The notes: generated from the sequence alone by a model not told the origin. A stretch of 36,320 bases of DNA from Proteromonas lacertae (GCA_002245135.1 NGBS01000656.1:1-36320); one strand, 5' to 3'; positions 1 through 10,965 are shown, numbered from the stretch's first letter. Made by a program: numbers and translations.

Positions 1-129
1 GTTGATATGCAACACCACTATTAAAAGTTATTTGAGGTATTGGACCAGCTGACATATTAAAAACGGCTATAATGACAATATTGATATTATTGACTATATT
101 ATCACTCAAAAATATAATTATCTCAAATT

Positions 130-499
130 ATGGTTAAAAGAAGTTCAAAAGCGAAATATCGTAAGTATATTCATAGGTAAAGGCAAGTTCTGGGATGGAG
201 TAAAGAATTTCTTTAAGAAAACAAAAATTTTATCAACAGCAGCTAGTTTAATCCCAGGTGTAGGTCCAGCCTTAGGTAATGTTGTATCCAATGTAGGATA
301 TGGTAGAAAACGTAGAAGAAGAGGTGGACAAGCAGAATGGAATTATGATGGTGGTATAAGTGGTGCTGGTTCAATTTGGAATAAAATTAAAAAATTAGGT
401 CTCAATAGAGTACCAAAGGAATTAAAAAATGTAATTACTGGTGGTCCAGGCAGTATGCCCTATTTAAAAAATGGTGAATGGCTAATCCATTTGCTGTAA
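130..499 (+). pseudogene. Adenovirus pX-like basic minor capsid protein, frame-broken or micro-spliced
   Basis: An ATG at 130 opens a short Lys/Ser-rich reading frame. At about 161-176 the frame changes into a stretch with a hydrophobic Gly-Pro helix (ASLIPGVGPALG) followed by a KRRRRGG motif and a Gly-rich tail, ending at 499. This mix of amphipathic segment and Arg/Gly cluster is the pattern of adenovirus pX and of polinton minor capsid or DNA-condensing proteins. The change of frame is bridged exactly by a 16-nt block that starts GTAAGT and ends CATAG, so it may be an unusually small intron. A simple indel explains it equally well. The family assignment is inferred from composition and neighbours. 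Confidence 0.5.
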
Positions 500-637
500 A
501 GAATTGGACAAAAGGTGGTCCAAGTACTATACCTAAATTTTTGTTTAGCAAAGAAAAAGACTGGTTCTGGTAAAAGACGTAAAAGTAGTAATAGTCTCGA
601 TAATCGATATATTGACAATAAGATTAGAGTTTTCTAG
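478..637 (+). pseudogene. Second small basic virion-type protein, frameshifted
   Basis: An ATG at 478 overlaps the end of the previous frame and gives a short reading that stops at 573. A different frame across 550-637 continues with TGSGKRRKSS and ends at the TAG at 635-637. The TGSG plus basic cluster resembles the TGSGRRKH segment inside the large structural protein at 3076-6651, so both probably belong to the same set of virion-associated basic proteins. At least one indel separates the two halves. No function beyond likely nucleic-acid or capsid association can be claimed. Confidence 0.35.
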
Positions 638-693
638 TCTAATTTTATTTTTTCTATTTTAATCGTATTTCTTTATTTTTATTCGAAATAACA

Positions 694-989
694 TAATGCC
701 AAAAAGGTGGTAGAAGACATAGATGCGTTTATGGAAGAAGGGGTGGTTCATTTTGGGGTAAGTTAAAAAATTGGGGTTCCAAAGCATTTAATTGGGCAAA
801 GGATCATAAAATAGCATCCAAAATAGCTAGGGAATTAGGAAAGATAATATCGCAGATGGATTATCAACAATGGGATTTGGTCGTAGAAGACGTAGGTCAG
901 GAAGAGGTAGATTACCATTCAATGGAGGTGGGAGTAATCAACAAGCATTATTGAATGCATATTTAAAATCAAAGGTGGCTCGAATGTAA
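694..989 (+). pseudogene. Third Gly/Arg-rich pX-like protein, decayed
   Basis: The ATG at 694 is followed within five codons by a stop. The adjacent frame reads a Gly/Arg-rich start (GGRRHR, GRRGGSFWG), then an amphipathic helix. After a further frame change near 840-850 it reads a GFGRRRRRSGRGR cluster and ends at TAA 987-989. Like the two preceding frames, this is an amphipathic segment plus poly-Arg/Gly block, typical of adenovirus/polinton core or minor capsid proteins. Two frame breaks argue that this copy is dead, or that the assembly has indels here. Three related small genes in a row suggest local duplication. Confidence 0.4.
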
Positions 990-1082
990 GCTTGACTTTT
1001 AATAATGCTAATAATACTTATATTATTATTATTTTCATTGTTTTTTTTGTTAATTTTATTTTTCATAACATAGAAATAAAAA

Positions 1083-1697
1083 ATGAGTGATACTGAATCA
1101 ACTGAATATGTGAGTGATGATAGTTCTACTGACGCGTCTGATAGTGAAGTAGAGTCAATAAATGAAAATGATTCCAAGATGTCCAAACCAAAAATCACAG
1201 AAGCTGAACCAAGTGATGCTATGATCAATGAATTACTATCACAATTCTCTCCAAAGGATATATACAACATATTACAGAATGATGGATCATCATCTCATAA
1301 AAATTCAAAAAAAGGTAAAAAACACTCCCATAAATCCAGATCAAGATCAAGATCACATGAGAGATCCAAAAGAAGATCTAGTAAGAAACAAAAATCAAAT
1401 GCTTTAGACGAGCCTAAGTCCAAACGTGGTGGTGGTAGAAAAAATAGTAAAAAGGATAGGGACTCATCATTACCTCCTCCTAGTCGTATGACAAAAGTTG
1501 AATTACAAATAGCTTTGAAAGAAACTAGAGATCAATTAGGCAAATATATGAAGAAATTAGAAAAGAGTTCAAATCCAAAGAAAGAGAAAATGGAGAAAGT
1601 AAAAGAACCAGAACCAGAAGAAGATAAACCATTAGGTAATGATATTGCAGGTAGAGAAATACAAGGCAAGCCTATCGAGCCTGTTTATGTTCAATAA
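1083..1697 (+). CDS. RS-rich charged protein of the polinton-like segment
   Basis: This is an intact 204-residue frame with a clear ATG. It has an acidic, Ser-rich N-terminus (about residues 1-45), then a short hydrophobic helix. A block of alternating Arg/Ser and Lys (about 75-125) resembles RS domains. A Lys/Glu-rich helix predicted to be coiled (about 135-180) follows, then a tail rich in charged residues and Pro. It lies in the same orientation between the pX-like frames and a spliced acidic gene, so it is probably a virus-derived nucleic-acid-binding or core protein. No specific family was recognised. Confidence 0.6.
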   Translation: MSDTESTEYVSDDSSTDASDSEVESINENDSKMSKPKITEAEPSDAMINELLSQFSPKDIYNILQNDGSSSHKNSKKGKKHSHKSRSRSRSHERSKRRSSKKQKSNALDEPKSKRGGGRKNSKKDRDSSLPPPSRMTKVELQIALKETRDQLGKYMKKLEKSSNPKKEKMEKVKEPEPEEDKPLGNDIAGREIQGKPIEPVYVQ

Positions 1698-1767
1698 TAT
1701 TAATAATACTTATATTACACATTATTATTATAATTAAATTGTTTATTTTATTTTCTATTAAGTTATT

Positions 1768-2832
1768 ATGAAAAAACTAAATAAGAAAATACTGCTTGCT
1801 GTGTTTGCTCGGATGAGAGGCAAAGGCAAAAGGAAGAAGATACGGAGAGGTGAAGGATATAAAGGACATGACAAATATTATCAGAGTTTATATAATAATT
1901 TTTATAGAGAAAATGCGAAAGATTTAGTGGATATGAGAAACAGTCGTTTAAATGAAATAAAAGATGAGATTAGTAAGTTAAATTCTAAAGACACTCCTCC
2001 TAATGAAAGTGATATTCGTAAATTGAATGATGAGCAAAAATTTTTAGAGAGACAGAATGCAATCGATTCTATGTTATCCACATCATTACATGAAGGTAAT
2101 GCAATGGCTATACCACTTGCTAATAGTTTAAGAGAGATTGATGATCAGCATTTGTTTGGCCCTAACATGTATGTGAATATGAATAGACCTAATTACAATG
2201 AAATGGCTCAAGCAAGTGCAAAGACTAGGATGCAGATGGGTGAGTATATGAGTAATCCAATTAACCAAATCAAGATGTCACAAATGCAGCAAATGGTATA
2301 TATGCTATATGTTTTGATTTATATATAATAGTAGAAGTTGAATAAATTGATTACTCCTAAAGCAGAAACAGATATTAAAGTACAGCCGTCTACTGATGTT
2401 AAAGATGATAAAGGTGATGATAATAATGATGATGATAATGAAATTACTATTGACAATGTTAAAAATTTTACTAAAGAACAAATAGACCAAATATTTGATG
2501 AATATGACTTTACAGAAGCTCAGAAAACTAAAATAAAAGAATTATGGGAAGAAGCTCAAAATATTAAACAATATGAAGAATGGGTTGCAAATGGAAAAAC
2601 AGATGATGATGATGATGAAAATGAAGATATTGAATTCAATAAACCAAAAGAAGAAGAAGATGATGATGATGATGATGAATTCTATACTCCTAATGCAAGT
2701 GATGAAGAAGTAGATGAAGAAGATTTAAAACAGTTTATAGAAGAGTGGGAACCAGAAGATGATAATGAGGATAATGTTAAAATAATTGATAGACAGTTAA
2801 ACAGAATTTTTGATGAACTGGGTATTCATTAA
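1768..2832 (+). CDS. Spliced protein with basic N-terminus and acidic C-terminus, polinton-like segment
   Basis: Two open stretches, 1768-2295 and 2335-2832, are joined by a 39-nt intron (2296-2334) that begins GTATATATGC and ends ATAATAGTAG. Removing it keeps the frame and skips three stop codons clustered at its 3' end. The first exon begins with a Lys/Arg-rich patch (RGKGKRKKIRRGEG), then a long helical, Met/Gln-rich region. The second has a short helix-turn-helix-like stretch (EQIDQIFDEYDFTEAQKTKI) and ends in Asp/Glu-rich runs. Charge polarity suggests a scaffold or chaperone-type structural role, which is inference. The same exon pair stays in frame without splicing if the stops were read through, but intron-like ends and the many similar introns in the window favour splicing. 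Confidence 0.6.
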
Positions 2833-3075
2833 TAATATCATCTATAATATCAATAACGGCTATATTTCTAATAGTATTGTTTCTCTATTTTTTTATATTG
2901 TTTTATATATTTTATGGGTGTTAAACGAAAGCATAAGCAACAATCATCACCAAAATAAGAAGCAATTGATTTTGAGAATCCCTCTGTGTATCATAATGCA
3001 CTTAAGAGAAAATTGAAAAAGATCATCTACAACAAGGTGAAAGATAACAAAAAAATAAAACTAGATCTCAGTCAC

Positions 3076-4286
3076 ATGGCTAACCCAACAGCTAATGTTG
3101 ACAAAGGCAATGGTACATATGGATTAGACATCTATGATCCTAAATCTAGTTTCAATAAATTTTATGATACTATAGGAGATGAGGATGATATAGAGGAATT
3201 ATCAAAGCCTGTTAATCCAAATATAAATGCAACAAAAAACAATTTTATGACTGATGAGATGAAATACAAATTATATATGTCAGGCATCACAGATCAGTTT
3301 GGACGATATTATAGGAACATAGGTAAGTATAACAAGCCATACTCAGATTATTATGCTCAACCAGAGAATTTAACATACCAATGGCAAAATCCATTTTTAT
3401 CTCAAATTGAAGGACAACCATTACAACAATGGGGATCACAGTACAATGTAAATTCATATCAATCCAATCCAAGATGGAATAATAATGCTGGTACAACACA
3501 AAAAGATCACGAGTATGAATTACAACAAGAAAATGAAATAGTGAAAGCAAGGAATGAAGAATATCAGAGAAAGATAGCTACAATGGAAGAAAGAGAAAAA
3601 CAATCATTAATTTCAAAAATTGATAAATATTTTTCAGGTAATACAACATACGATTGGTTGAAATTTGGTGTGAAGTTCTGCTTATGTACTATGACATTAG
3701 GTTCTATTTCACAAGTGTTTGATATACTATTTCCTGATAGTACTGCTGGTGCAATATTAAAGTATTTAGTAAATGCAGGAATAGGATATAGTGGTGTTAT
3801 GCAATGGATATTTGGTTTATCCCCAGCATGGGTTAATGCAGCATCTTTTGTATCAATGTTAACTCCTAATTTTGTCAGTTTGGTATATAATCGTTGGAAA
3901 CAAGTTCCTCCAATGGATATGTCACAATGGATTCATTCTAAGTTAGATAGTATAATGGGTTTCTTTACTACATCACTAAGCAATATATACAATTGGTTCA
4001 GAGGTATATTTGGTGCTACTCCTTCAACAACAACAAATTCGACGAGTGCGCCGGTCACTTCAAATATTCAAGCATCGAATGTTACAACTGGGGCCAGTTC
4101 TAATAATACAACTTCAATACCTACAACTGCCCCCAGTTATAATGTTACAACTTCAATACCTGCAACTGGTGCAGGTTATAATAATCAAAGTTCAAATGCT
4201 GCAAGTTACGCCGGAATGATGGCAGGTGCTGCTGCCGCCACGGCGGCAGCAGCCCAGCCAACATTGCAAAATAACACACAACCAAT

Positions 4287-4341
<55 letters not shown>

Positions 4342-6651
4342 AGATATAATGTTGATGCTATTATGGAAAAATTACAATCATTTTTGATTAATCAATATGA
4401 TTATGAATCAGTTAAGCAAATGGTTATGAATAATACAAAACAAGATTTAGAAAATTTAGGTAAAAATGTAGGATTGCCATTAGATATTATATCAAAGTAT
4501 TCCAGCTATGGTGGAACAATAGATCAATTGGCAGATTACTTACATTATTTCAAATATCAATGTGGTCGTAGTGTTCCAGAAGCACGATCAGATGTGTGTA
4601 ATTTAATTAATGGTATGGGTAGTGAATATCATTTATGGCCAAAAGTAAATTATGGTTTATTTGGTATGTCTTTAGATGGATATCCAAAGACAGGTTCAGG
4701 TAGAAGAAAACATGTTCATTTTAAACATAAGAAACATCACAGAAGAAATAAACTAAAATTAGAGAGTATCCCACGGAGGCATCTCTTGGCTACTAAGAAA
4801 TTAGGTGGTAATAGTGGTATTATACCTTTAAGAGTGGGTCAAAGTGTTGGTCCTAATGAGCATGTCATTATTACTAATCCAAGACAACAAATGTATGATG
4901 TTGCTAGTGCTGCTTATAATGGAACATCACAATTACAGCCAAGTCAAATACCAGAATATATTCAACCATATATACCAAAAGAAACTGTAGGATATGATTA
5001 TAATTGGAATTATGATAAATTATTTAGTCCAGGTTTGAATAGACAAGCTCGAAAAGAAGTTCAATATGCTTTAACTAATAATTATGCTTCTTTGCTTCCT
5101 AACAATTATCATATTAATTTTTATGATATGCTAGATCGTGAACATAAAACAGGAAATTTAAGAGGAACATTCCCATTAGCAACATTAGATACATCTAATC
5201 CAAGAAGCTATCTTTTGAATTGGCCTGAATATGTTACAGAAGCAGATGTTCAGGTATATGATAATGGAATGAATAGAGTTACAGATCCTTTGTTACAAAA
5301 ATTTCCTAAATTACAAAATTATAAATCATTGCAAGAGATTATAGAAAAGAATCCTCAATTAGCAGCGTATAAAAATTATAGACAAGATTGGTTGACCTCA
5401 ACTTGGGATAAATTAACAGGTAATGATAAAGATGCAATAGAATATTATAACAAACTATTACTACAGCAGGAGTATTTGCAAAATGAATTAGTTGATGGAG
5501 TAAGTAAGATCAATCAATATTCAGATCCATATAATTTTGATCCGAATCGAGCTGAAAAAGTAAAAGAATATATTGCATTGAATAATCAAAAGGCACAAAG
5601 ATATATGGATGATCCAGAGATATTAGAAAGATCAAAATTTTATAGATGGGCATTAGATCCAAAAAATCAAGAACTGATGAATAGTGTTATAGATATGGGT
5701 GAAGGACAGTGTACATTAATTAATGAAGATAAATATAGAGAACTGAATGAAATAGCATCACAAAATAGTAGAGATTTCATTAACTTTGATTATAACAGAG
5801 AGAAGTTAGGTCACTCACTTCCTCAAGAGTGGGTGAATGCAGATAATAAACAAAAATATGAAATAGCTATTGGTTTAGTGAAAACTGCTTGTAGTTCATG
5901 GGCACAATTTGAAAATTCACAGTTTCAAAAAGCACTTGATTCATTACGTGAATCTGATTTTATGGGTTTTGCTGGTAATTTGTTCCTGTGTGTAGAGAAT
6001 GTATTTAGGATATTTCCACAAATATACTATACAATGAAATCATATTTGGTAGGTGGAGTTACTCCTCAAATGTTTGAAGTAGATCATGCAATGAAGTATG
6101 TGTGTGCAATAGTAATGACATGTTTAGCTTATTGGTTATGGAAAAAATCTAAACTACCAACATCAGGGTTCTTGTATGTAATGTGGTACTTCATTTTCGA
6201 CTACTATGAAATAATTCGTATGCTGTCAGGTGGTAGATTACCTGCTATCACTGACTTGTATTATGGTAATTCAGAAAAAGTTAAATCAATGTTACCTGAA
6301 GCAATTCAAAAATCATGGTTACCTGTAGACTTGTTGTATAACTTTGGTGTTTCATTTATGTTCAATACTCATCCATATGTTCGATACTTATTTCAATTAG
6401 TTCCATTCTTCTACAAATTTTCTAATATTGGAAATATAGATGCAAAAAATGTAGGTGATACATTAAAAACAGCAGCAACTGTAGCTGCAGCTGCAAATGG
6501 AGGTGATGCAACAACTGCTGCAGCAGCAGTTAAAGGTATTAGTGAATTATCAAAAGCTATGCCATCAATGGCAAAAACTCTCTTTGAATCTCACCAAATC
6601 ACCTACTTCGAAATTTTGACCAGTATGATCCAATTTTTCATAATTCTTTAA
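3076..6651 (+). CDS. Large membrane-spanning structural protein of a polinton-like virus
   Basis: This is a long intact frame, 1,191 residues from the first in-frame ATG at 3076. The frame is open from 2959. An upstream ATG at 2914 would add an N-terminus but meets an in-frame TAA at 2956-2958. Visible parts in order are an acidic/Asn-rich start; a predicted coil (about 150-180); a hydrophobic region with several membrane helices (about 190-275); a Thr/Ser/Ala linker; a (CAA)n-encoded poly-Gln tract (about 405-422); a basic GSGRRKHVHFKHKK patch (about 540-555); a long Tyr/Asn-rich domain; a second hydrophobic cluster (about 1005-1090); and an Ala-rich segment (about 1130-1155). Size, membrane segments and neighbours fit a virion structural protein, but no exact family was recognised. 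The last 29 codons run antisense into the integrase, so the native C-terminus is probably lost. Confidence 0.65.
4288..4341 (+). repeat. (CAA)n microsatellite encoding poly-Gln
   Basis: Eighteen uninterrupted CAA triplets lie within the large structural gene and encode a Gln run. All are CAA with no CAG, so the tract is a young, slippage-prone microsatellite. Its consistent use of CAA, never TAA or TAG, also argues that this genome does not read those stops as Gln. Confidence 0.95.
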
Positions 6652-7603
6652 GTTGTAGTTAATTGATTTTTGTAATATTTGTTTTTGTAATTCTGGACTA
6701 TGGAATACTTCATTTGGGGTATATCCTTTAATTCCTGGTAATGGCTTGTTGTTATAGTCATCTATCACTTCCTGTATTATACTATCGAGTTTTAATTTAT
6801 AATTCATATCTGGTATAATATGCTTATCATTGTGATCAATATCTGCCATATATGTAGGTGCATCATATCCCAGATCCACCAAGTGTTTGTACAATAGTCT
6901 TTTTATCACACTCACTGATCTATCCAATAATGACTCTATTTTATGCTCTGAACCATCTTTTTGAAAATATTAAATTCCTTCAGCATCACATAACTTCTTG
7001 ATATTTGAAAAACTAGCATCAGCATCTGATAGGATACTTACCACATTTTTATGTGTTTTGTTTCCATAGGCATCTGTTTCATAATACCACTTCTGAAATG
7101 CATCCAATGTAATATCACCATATTTATTAGGCATAAATATTGCCCATACTTTTCTTGAATTCATTTCGATAAAATACAAATGTTCCATATTAGGTAAGAA
7201 AAACACAATATCCATTTGGAAGTACCCTGGCTTCTTGATAGTTGCGAATGGATTATTTTTTTTATATTTGAAATCGACAATTTGTTTTCCAGGTTGTCTC
7301 CTTAAGTATTCACGTACTACACATACTAGACAAATGTTGTGTCATTTTGATAAATTCATTTTCATTAAGGTAATAATATTTTTTATATAGTTCATCTAAG
7401 CGTGATCGATATTGGGCAATTTGGTTTGACATTTGGTCTTCATACGAAGCCTCTCTTGTTGGATGTGTAATATTCGGTGCTCCATGGTTAATATATGTTG
7501 CAAGTGATAAGTTACCATTTGTAGGTAACGGTTTGACAGGATATGGGTTCTGGTTGCTATATGAGCTGTATAAATGTGGATCGTAACTATTAGTGCTAAA
7601 CAT
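6565..7603 (-). pseudogene. Retroviral-type (polinton) integrase, broken
   Basis: Read on the minus strand, the core has the first catalytic Asp in QMDIVFF, the second in ILSDADASF and the Glu in HKIE, giving the D,D-E signature of the rve integrase core. A KYTPNEVF-like motif (GYTPNEVF) and the start of an SH3/chromo-like end (FEVGDLVRF) follow. Polintons insert with such enzymes. The gene has a 1-nt frame change near 7330-7345, a premature TAA at 6970-6972 within the core, and a C-terminus cut at about 6565-6590 where it collides with the convergent structural gene. The first ATG is at 7603. The enzyme is therefore inactive as written, unless these are assembly errors. Confidence 0.85.
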
Positions 7604-7786
7604 ATGGTCCAAAAACAAAAAACAAAAGTAATAATGAAATTCATTTCATTATGATTATTATCTAAATTAATAGAGTTATATGTCTTTATAGCAACATTTA
7701 AAAAATATATATATATATATCCGTTTCATATATACATATAACATTTGTTCATCGTTCAACGTTATTTCCCTTTCAATTCACTTATT
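7604..7786. other. Divergent intergenic region
   Basis: This short AT-rich gap lies between the integrase start and the next plus-strand gene and contains an (AT)n run at 7711-7721. It is the likely shared promoter region of the two divergent genes. No defined motif was recognised. Confidence 0.4.
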
Positions 7787-8587
7787 ATGAGCAACTGGAA
7801 GATACTATACAAAAACAGCTTCATTAATGATCCAAATCCGAGCATATATAAAATTTTATGTGAGAATTTTAAGACGATTGTAGAACATGAGAAAGATTTG
7901 CAACGTTATAGGTATATTATATTATTATATGTCTATAGCTGGAATGGTAACTTCAGTATAAGGCGTTTCACTACATGGTACAAAAGATTCACAGAAATTG
8001 AAAAGATTGATGCTCGACATGAAAGATTAAAAATGTCCAGAGTGTTGATGTCTGTCCTGCTATGTAATATCATGTATAAAGAGGATCTGGACAAAAGCAT
8101 CGTATATATTCATTTAATATATATTTCAATTTTGAATCAATAGTATGATCGTATGCTTGACCATGCAATGGAGGACATGGTGGAACTGACTTGTATGTAT
8201 ATCATACATTTCGGTGACAACGATTTAGCAAAATGCGAAAAAGAAGAAAACAAGAATTCGAAAGGAGATATAGTTTACAGAAATACTGCTGAAAGTATGG
8301 TAAGTAGTAAAGTCTCTGTAGCATCGTTGTTTGATAATCTGGATGATGATGATTATAATGATGATGATGACAACAACAAGTTGTTAAAGGTGGTATCGAC
8401 AAAAAGAAAGTGCAGTACATCTAAAACTCCAAGATTCAAAAGAAAGAAAATAAATCAAAAAAACATTTCAACCAAAAACCAAAAACAAGAAGATAGTACT
8501 ACAGAGGAAGATGATGATGATGATAACTTCTCACAATTTATAGTAGATGATGATGATGAGGAGCCAGAGTACCAAAATGATTATTAA
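7787..8587 (+). CDS. Spliced protein with acidic C-terminal tail, unknown function
   Basis: Exons 7787-8101 and 8144-8587 are joined by a 42-nt GT..AG intron (8102-8143, starting GTATATATTC and ending AATCAATAG). This gives about 252 residues. The N-terminal half is helical and basic (YKNSF, WYKRFTEIEKIDARHERLK). The C-terminal half has two Asp-rich runs separated by a Lys-rich nuclear-localisation-like segment (PRFKRKKIN) and ends in acidic residues. It lies divergent to the integrase and shares the acidic-tail style of the gene at 1768-2832, so it may be the last gene of the virus segment. An open frame continues upstream of 7787 without an ATG. Family not recognised. Confidence 0.55.
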
Positions 8588-9228
8588 TCTCTGGTCCTAA
8601 TTGGTTCAAATGATTGATTGTGTTTGTGTGGGAGTGTTGTTTTCATAATTTACATAATTAATTAGCATTATAACAAGTCTTATAAGAAATTTCAATAATA
8701 GAAAAATTGATGCGTTTCGAGATTTGACTTGAACTCCATTTTTTTGTTTTGTTTTTTATTACATAGGATGGTCACCATATGTTGCCATATCACACAGTAT
8801 GGTGGCCATCCTATCTATCTATGTTTTTTGAATTATTTTAAGAAAATTAGATTTCGATTATGATCAGAAAGTCAAACTAAGGGCATATATGAGCCCAGCA
8901 TAAATAGAGAAATCGATTGATGTATTTATTATTGTATAATTATGTTTCTATTGATTTTTTGCAAAGTAGATTTGAAGCATAACGACTAAATTTTCGAAAA
9001 CAAAAAGTAACGGATAAAAAAACCATATAGGATTTCGAATACAGAAACCCAAAAAAATAGGGGTTTCAAATTGTACTCATTTTATCTGAAAAAGAAACAT
9101 AAGAATTATAAAAGATTATATATTATTAGAAGTAGAGTCAATTATTAGAAATACTAGCTCAAATTCATCAAAAATTTTAAAAATTATAAAACACAAATAT
9201 TCTATCAGCAACAAAGTCGAAACAGATA
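8588..9228. other. AT-rich intergenic stretch
   Basis: No coding frame is supported. The only structure seen is the 52-nt inverted repeat at 8763-8814, listed separately. The rest is A/T-rich sequence with short homopolymers. Confidence 0.5.
8763..8814. repeat. Near-perfect inverted repeat (hairpin)
   Basis: The arms ATAGGATGGTCACCAT and ATGGTGGCCATCCTAT are complementary except for one G-T-type mismatch and enclose a loop of about 20 nt. It could be a small palindromic relic of a transposon or a transcript-end hairpin. It sits about 180 bp downstream of the preceding gene's stop. Confidence 0.6.
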
Positions 9229-9484
9229 ATGTATACAATATTAGAAAGATTAACAACGAAAATAAATACACAGCTTAACGATACTATGATACTATTTGAT
9301 GTTGAAGCTGATTATCATAGATGTGATTATTATTGTGGTATGTGTAGATGTTTGTTTAAACTTGGTGAAAAAGAAGAATCATTAATACAATTTAAGAAAG
9401 CATTAGAATAAGCCAAGAATGATTATGATGTATTTTTATGTAATTTTAAATTAAATAATGTTTTTTCTACAGTGTATGATATAT
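9229..9484 (+). pseudogene. Single TPR-like fragment
   Basis: The frame 9229-9411 encodes 60 residues containing one tetratricopeptide-like motif: aromatic and Gly positions in YYCGMCRCLFKLGEKEESLI, then FKKALE. It ends at a TAA and then stays open in frame to about 9484. A TPR protein normally has several repeats, so this is a fragment of a larger gene or an exon whose partners I cannot place. Interaction scaffold is the usual role of the motif, and nothing more specific can be said. Confidence 0.35.
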
Positions 9485-9678
9485 AATATATTATTATAAT
9501 ATTAATAGAATGAGATTGAAGAAGCAAAGAAATAGCAATTAAAGAAATTTATGGGGTTAATATTAAATAGCACACTGTTTATCCAAATTTAAAAATAATT
9601 GATTTTTATAATAATGTAGGCTTGATTCTAAGCTTGTAACTTTCTCAATCTTTATCTTTTGAAATACAATTGGCTATC

Positions 9679-9879
9679 ATGCAAAATACACCACATGAAA
9701 ACACTTCAAACACAGAAAAAATACCAGAATCTCCTGCTGTCTCAAAACAAGAAAGGAGTGATTTAGAAACACCTACTGCATTAAACCCCCTTAGAATGGC
9801 AGGTTTATGTGCTATTGTAAAAAGTGTCTCAAAAGGAATTGGAGCTGGTGTTTGTATTATTCTTTCTATAATTATTTAG
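9679..9879 (+). CDS. Small protein with C-terminal membrane segment
   Basis: The first ATG at 9679 gives 66 residues. The N-terminal two thirds are polar (Thr/Ser/Glu/Pro), then LRMAGLCAIVKSV leads into a hydrophobic Gly/Ile/Val-rich end (GIGAGVCIILSIII), a plausible tail anchor. It lies 67 bp upstream of the DUF1647 gene on the same strand. Family not recognised. It is short enough that coding status is uncertain. Confidence 0.35.
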   Translation: MQNTPHENTSNTEKIPESPAVSKQERSDLETPTALNPLRMAGLCAIVKSVSKGIGAGVCIILSIII

Positions 9880-9946
9880 TAAAAGAGTTTATTAAAACCA
9901 TTTTGTTAAACCATTCTTTTAAAACCAATAATATTTCTTTAAAGCA

Positions 9947-10804
9947 ATGATATTAGTAAAATACATATTTTTTCTTTTTATAATTTCATTTACATATAAT
10001 AGAATTTATAATAAAAACATTTGTCCTATTGCTTATGAAGTACTAGCTACAGGTTCATCTTCTAATCATTTTAATCTACTTTTACTAATGTTATATAGAA
10101 TTTATGAAATTGAAAGCAATAAATGTTTGGTGATTTGGAATTTAGGACTTACATTTCAACAAAAAAATTGGTTATTAAATGCAGAAAAATATTTAAAAAA
10201 AATGAAAGGCGATATTCGTGTATATAATTTTGATTTTAATTACAGCAATTATCCTCCTCATTTTAATATAAATATAAAAGCTGGGTATTATGCATGGAAG
10301 CCTTATGCAGTGTATAATACTTATAAAATGTTTAAAAGAAATATTCTATGGTTGGATGCTGGATGCTTCATTAAAAGTAAATTAAATTATGAATATAATG
10401 AAATAAAGAATAAAAAAGTATGGTCAATTAGTCAAGCTTCAACTATAAAAAGATGGACTTACATTAATCTATTTCATATGCTAGATTCTGATGAAACTAT
10501 ATACAATAAGACTATGTGTGCTGGAGGTGTTATTGGGTTATATTATCCTTCATTATTAGTTAAACATATAATGGATTTATGGACTGCTTGCGCCTTACTA
10601 AAGAAATGCATATCACCTGATGGATCAAGTATTAAGAACCACAGATATGATCAAAGTATTATATCTATATTATTTTATCAGCATAATTTGAGTTGCGAAA
10701 AAATAGATCCTATAAATTTTGTTACTCATTTTGATTCGAAATACAAATCATATCATAATCATAAATATGAAAAATATTTAAAGAAAATTAAAGTTGATAA
10801 ATGA
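9947..10804 (+). CDS. DUF1647-type glycosyltransferase-like type II membrane protein
   Basis: This is an intact 285-residue frame from ATG 9947. It starts with a hydrophobic signal anchor (about residues 3-18). The body matches the conserved landmarks of the DUF1647 family: ATGSSSNHF near residue 35, a WNLGL motif (about 64-68), NFDFNYSNYPPHF, YYAWKPYAV and the acidic WLDAG motif (about 140-146), which is DXD-like, then MCAGGVIG and YDQSI. Such proteins are predicted Golgi transferases that use nucleotide sugars. The C-terminus overlaps antisense with the 3' end of a neighbouring glycosyltransferase remnant. No intron is needed. The exact sugar and acceptor are unknown. Confidence 0.75.
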   Translation: MILVKYIFFLFIISFTYNRIYNKNICPIAYEVLATGSSSNHFNLLLLMLYRIYEIESNKCLVIWNLGLTFQQKNWLLNAEKYLKKMKGDIRVYNFDFNYSNYPPHFNINIKAGYYAWKPYAVYNTYKMFKRNILWLDAGCFIKSKLNYEYNEIKNKKVWSISQASTIKRWTYINLFHMLDSDETIYNKTMCAGGVIGLYYPSLLVKHIMDLWTACALLKKCISPDGSSIKNHRYDQSIISILFYQHNLSCEKIDPINFVTHFDSKYKSYHNHKYEKYLKKIKVDK

Positions 10805-10938
10805 ATTAATATTTCAAATATACAATAATAATTATCATTAAATGATGAAATTTCCAATACTATAATTCTGTTATATTCCTTACAATTTTCCACTCTAGTT
10901 TTTATGACTATTGGGGGATTGATATACATTAATTCCAA
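10759..10938 (-). pseudogene. 3' part of an interrupted glycosyltransferase gene
   Basis: On the minus strand this 60-codon segment is protein-like (LELMYINPPIVIKTRVENCK) and begins immediately outside the left end of the inserted element. Its phase matches the 5' part at 14709-15070. If the element and one copy of the flanking TATATA are ignored, codon positions 14709-14714 run straight into 10938 in the same frame. It is therefore read as the displaced C-terminus of the same gene. Its tail overlaps the end of the DUF1647 gene on the opposite strand. Confidence 0.55.
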
Positions 10939-10965
10939 TATATATTGTATATATATGGACTTAAG

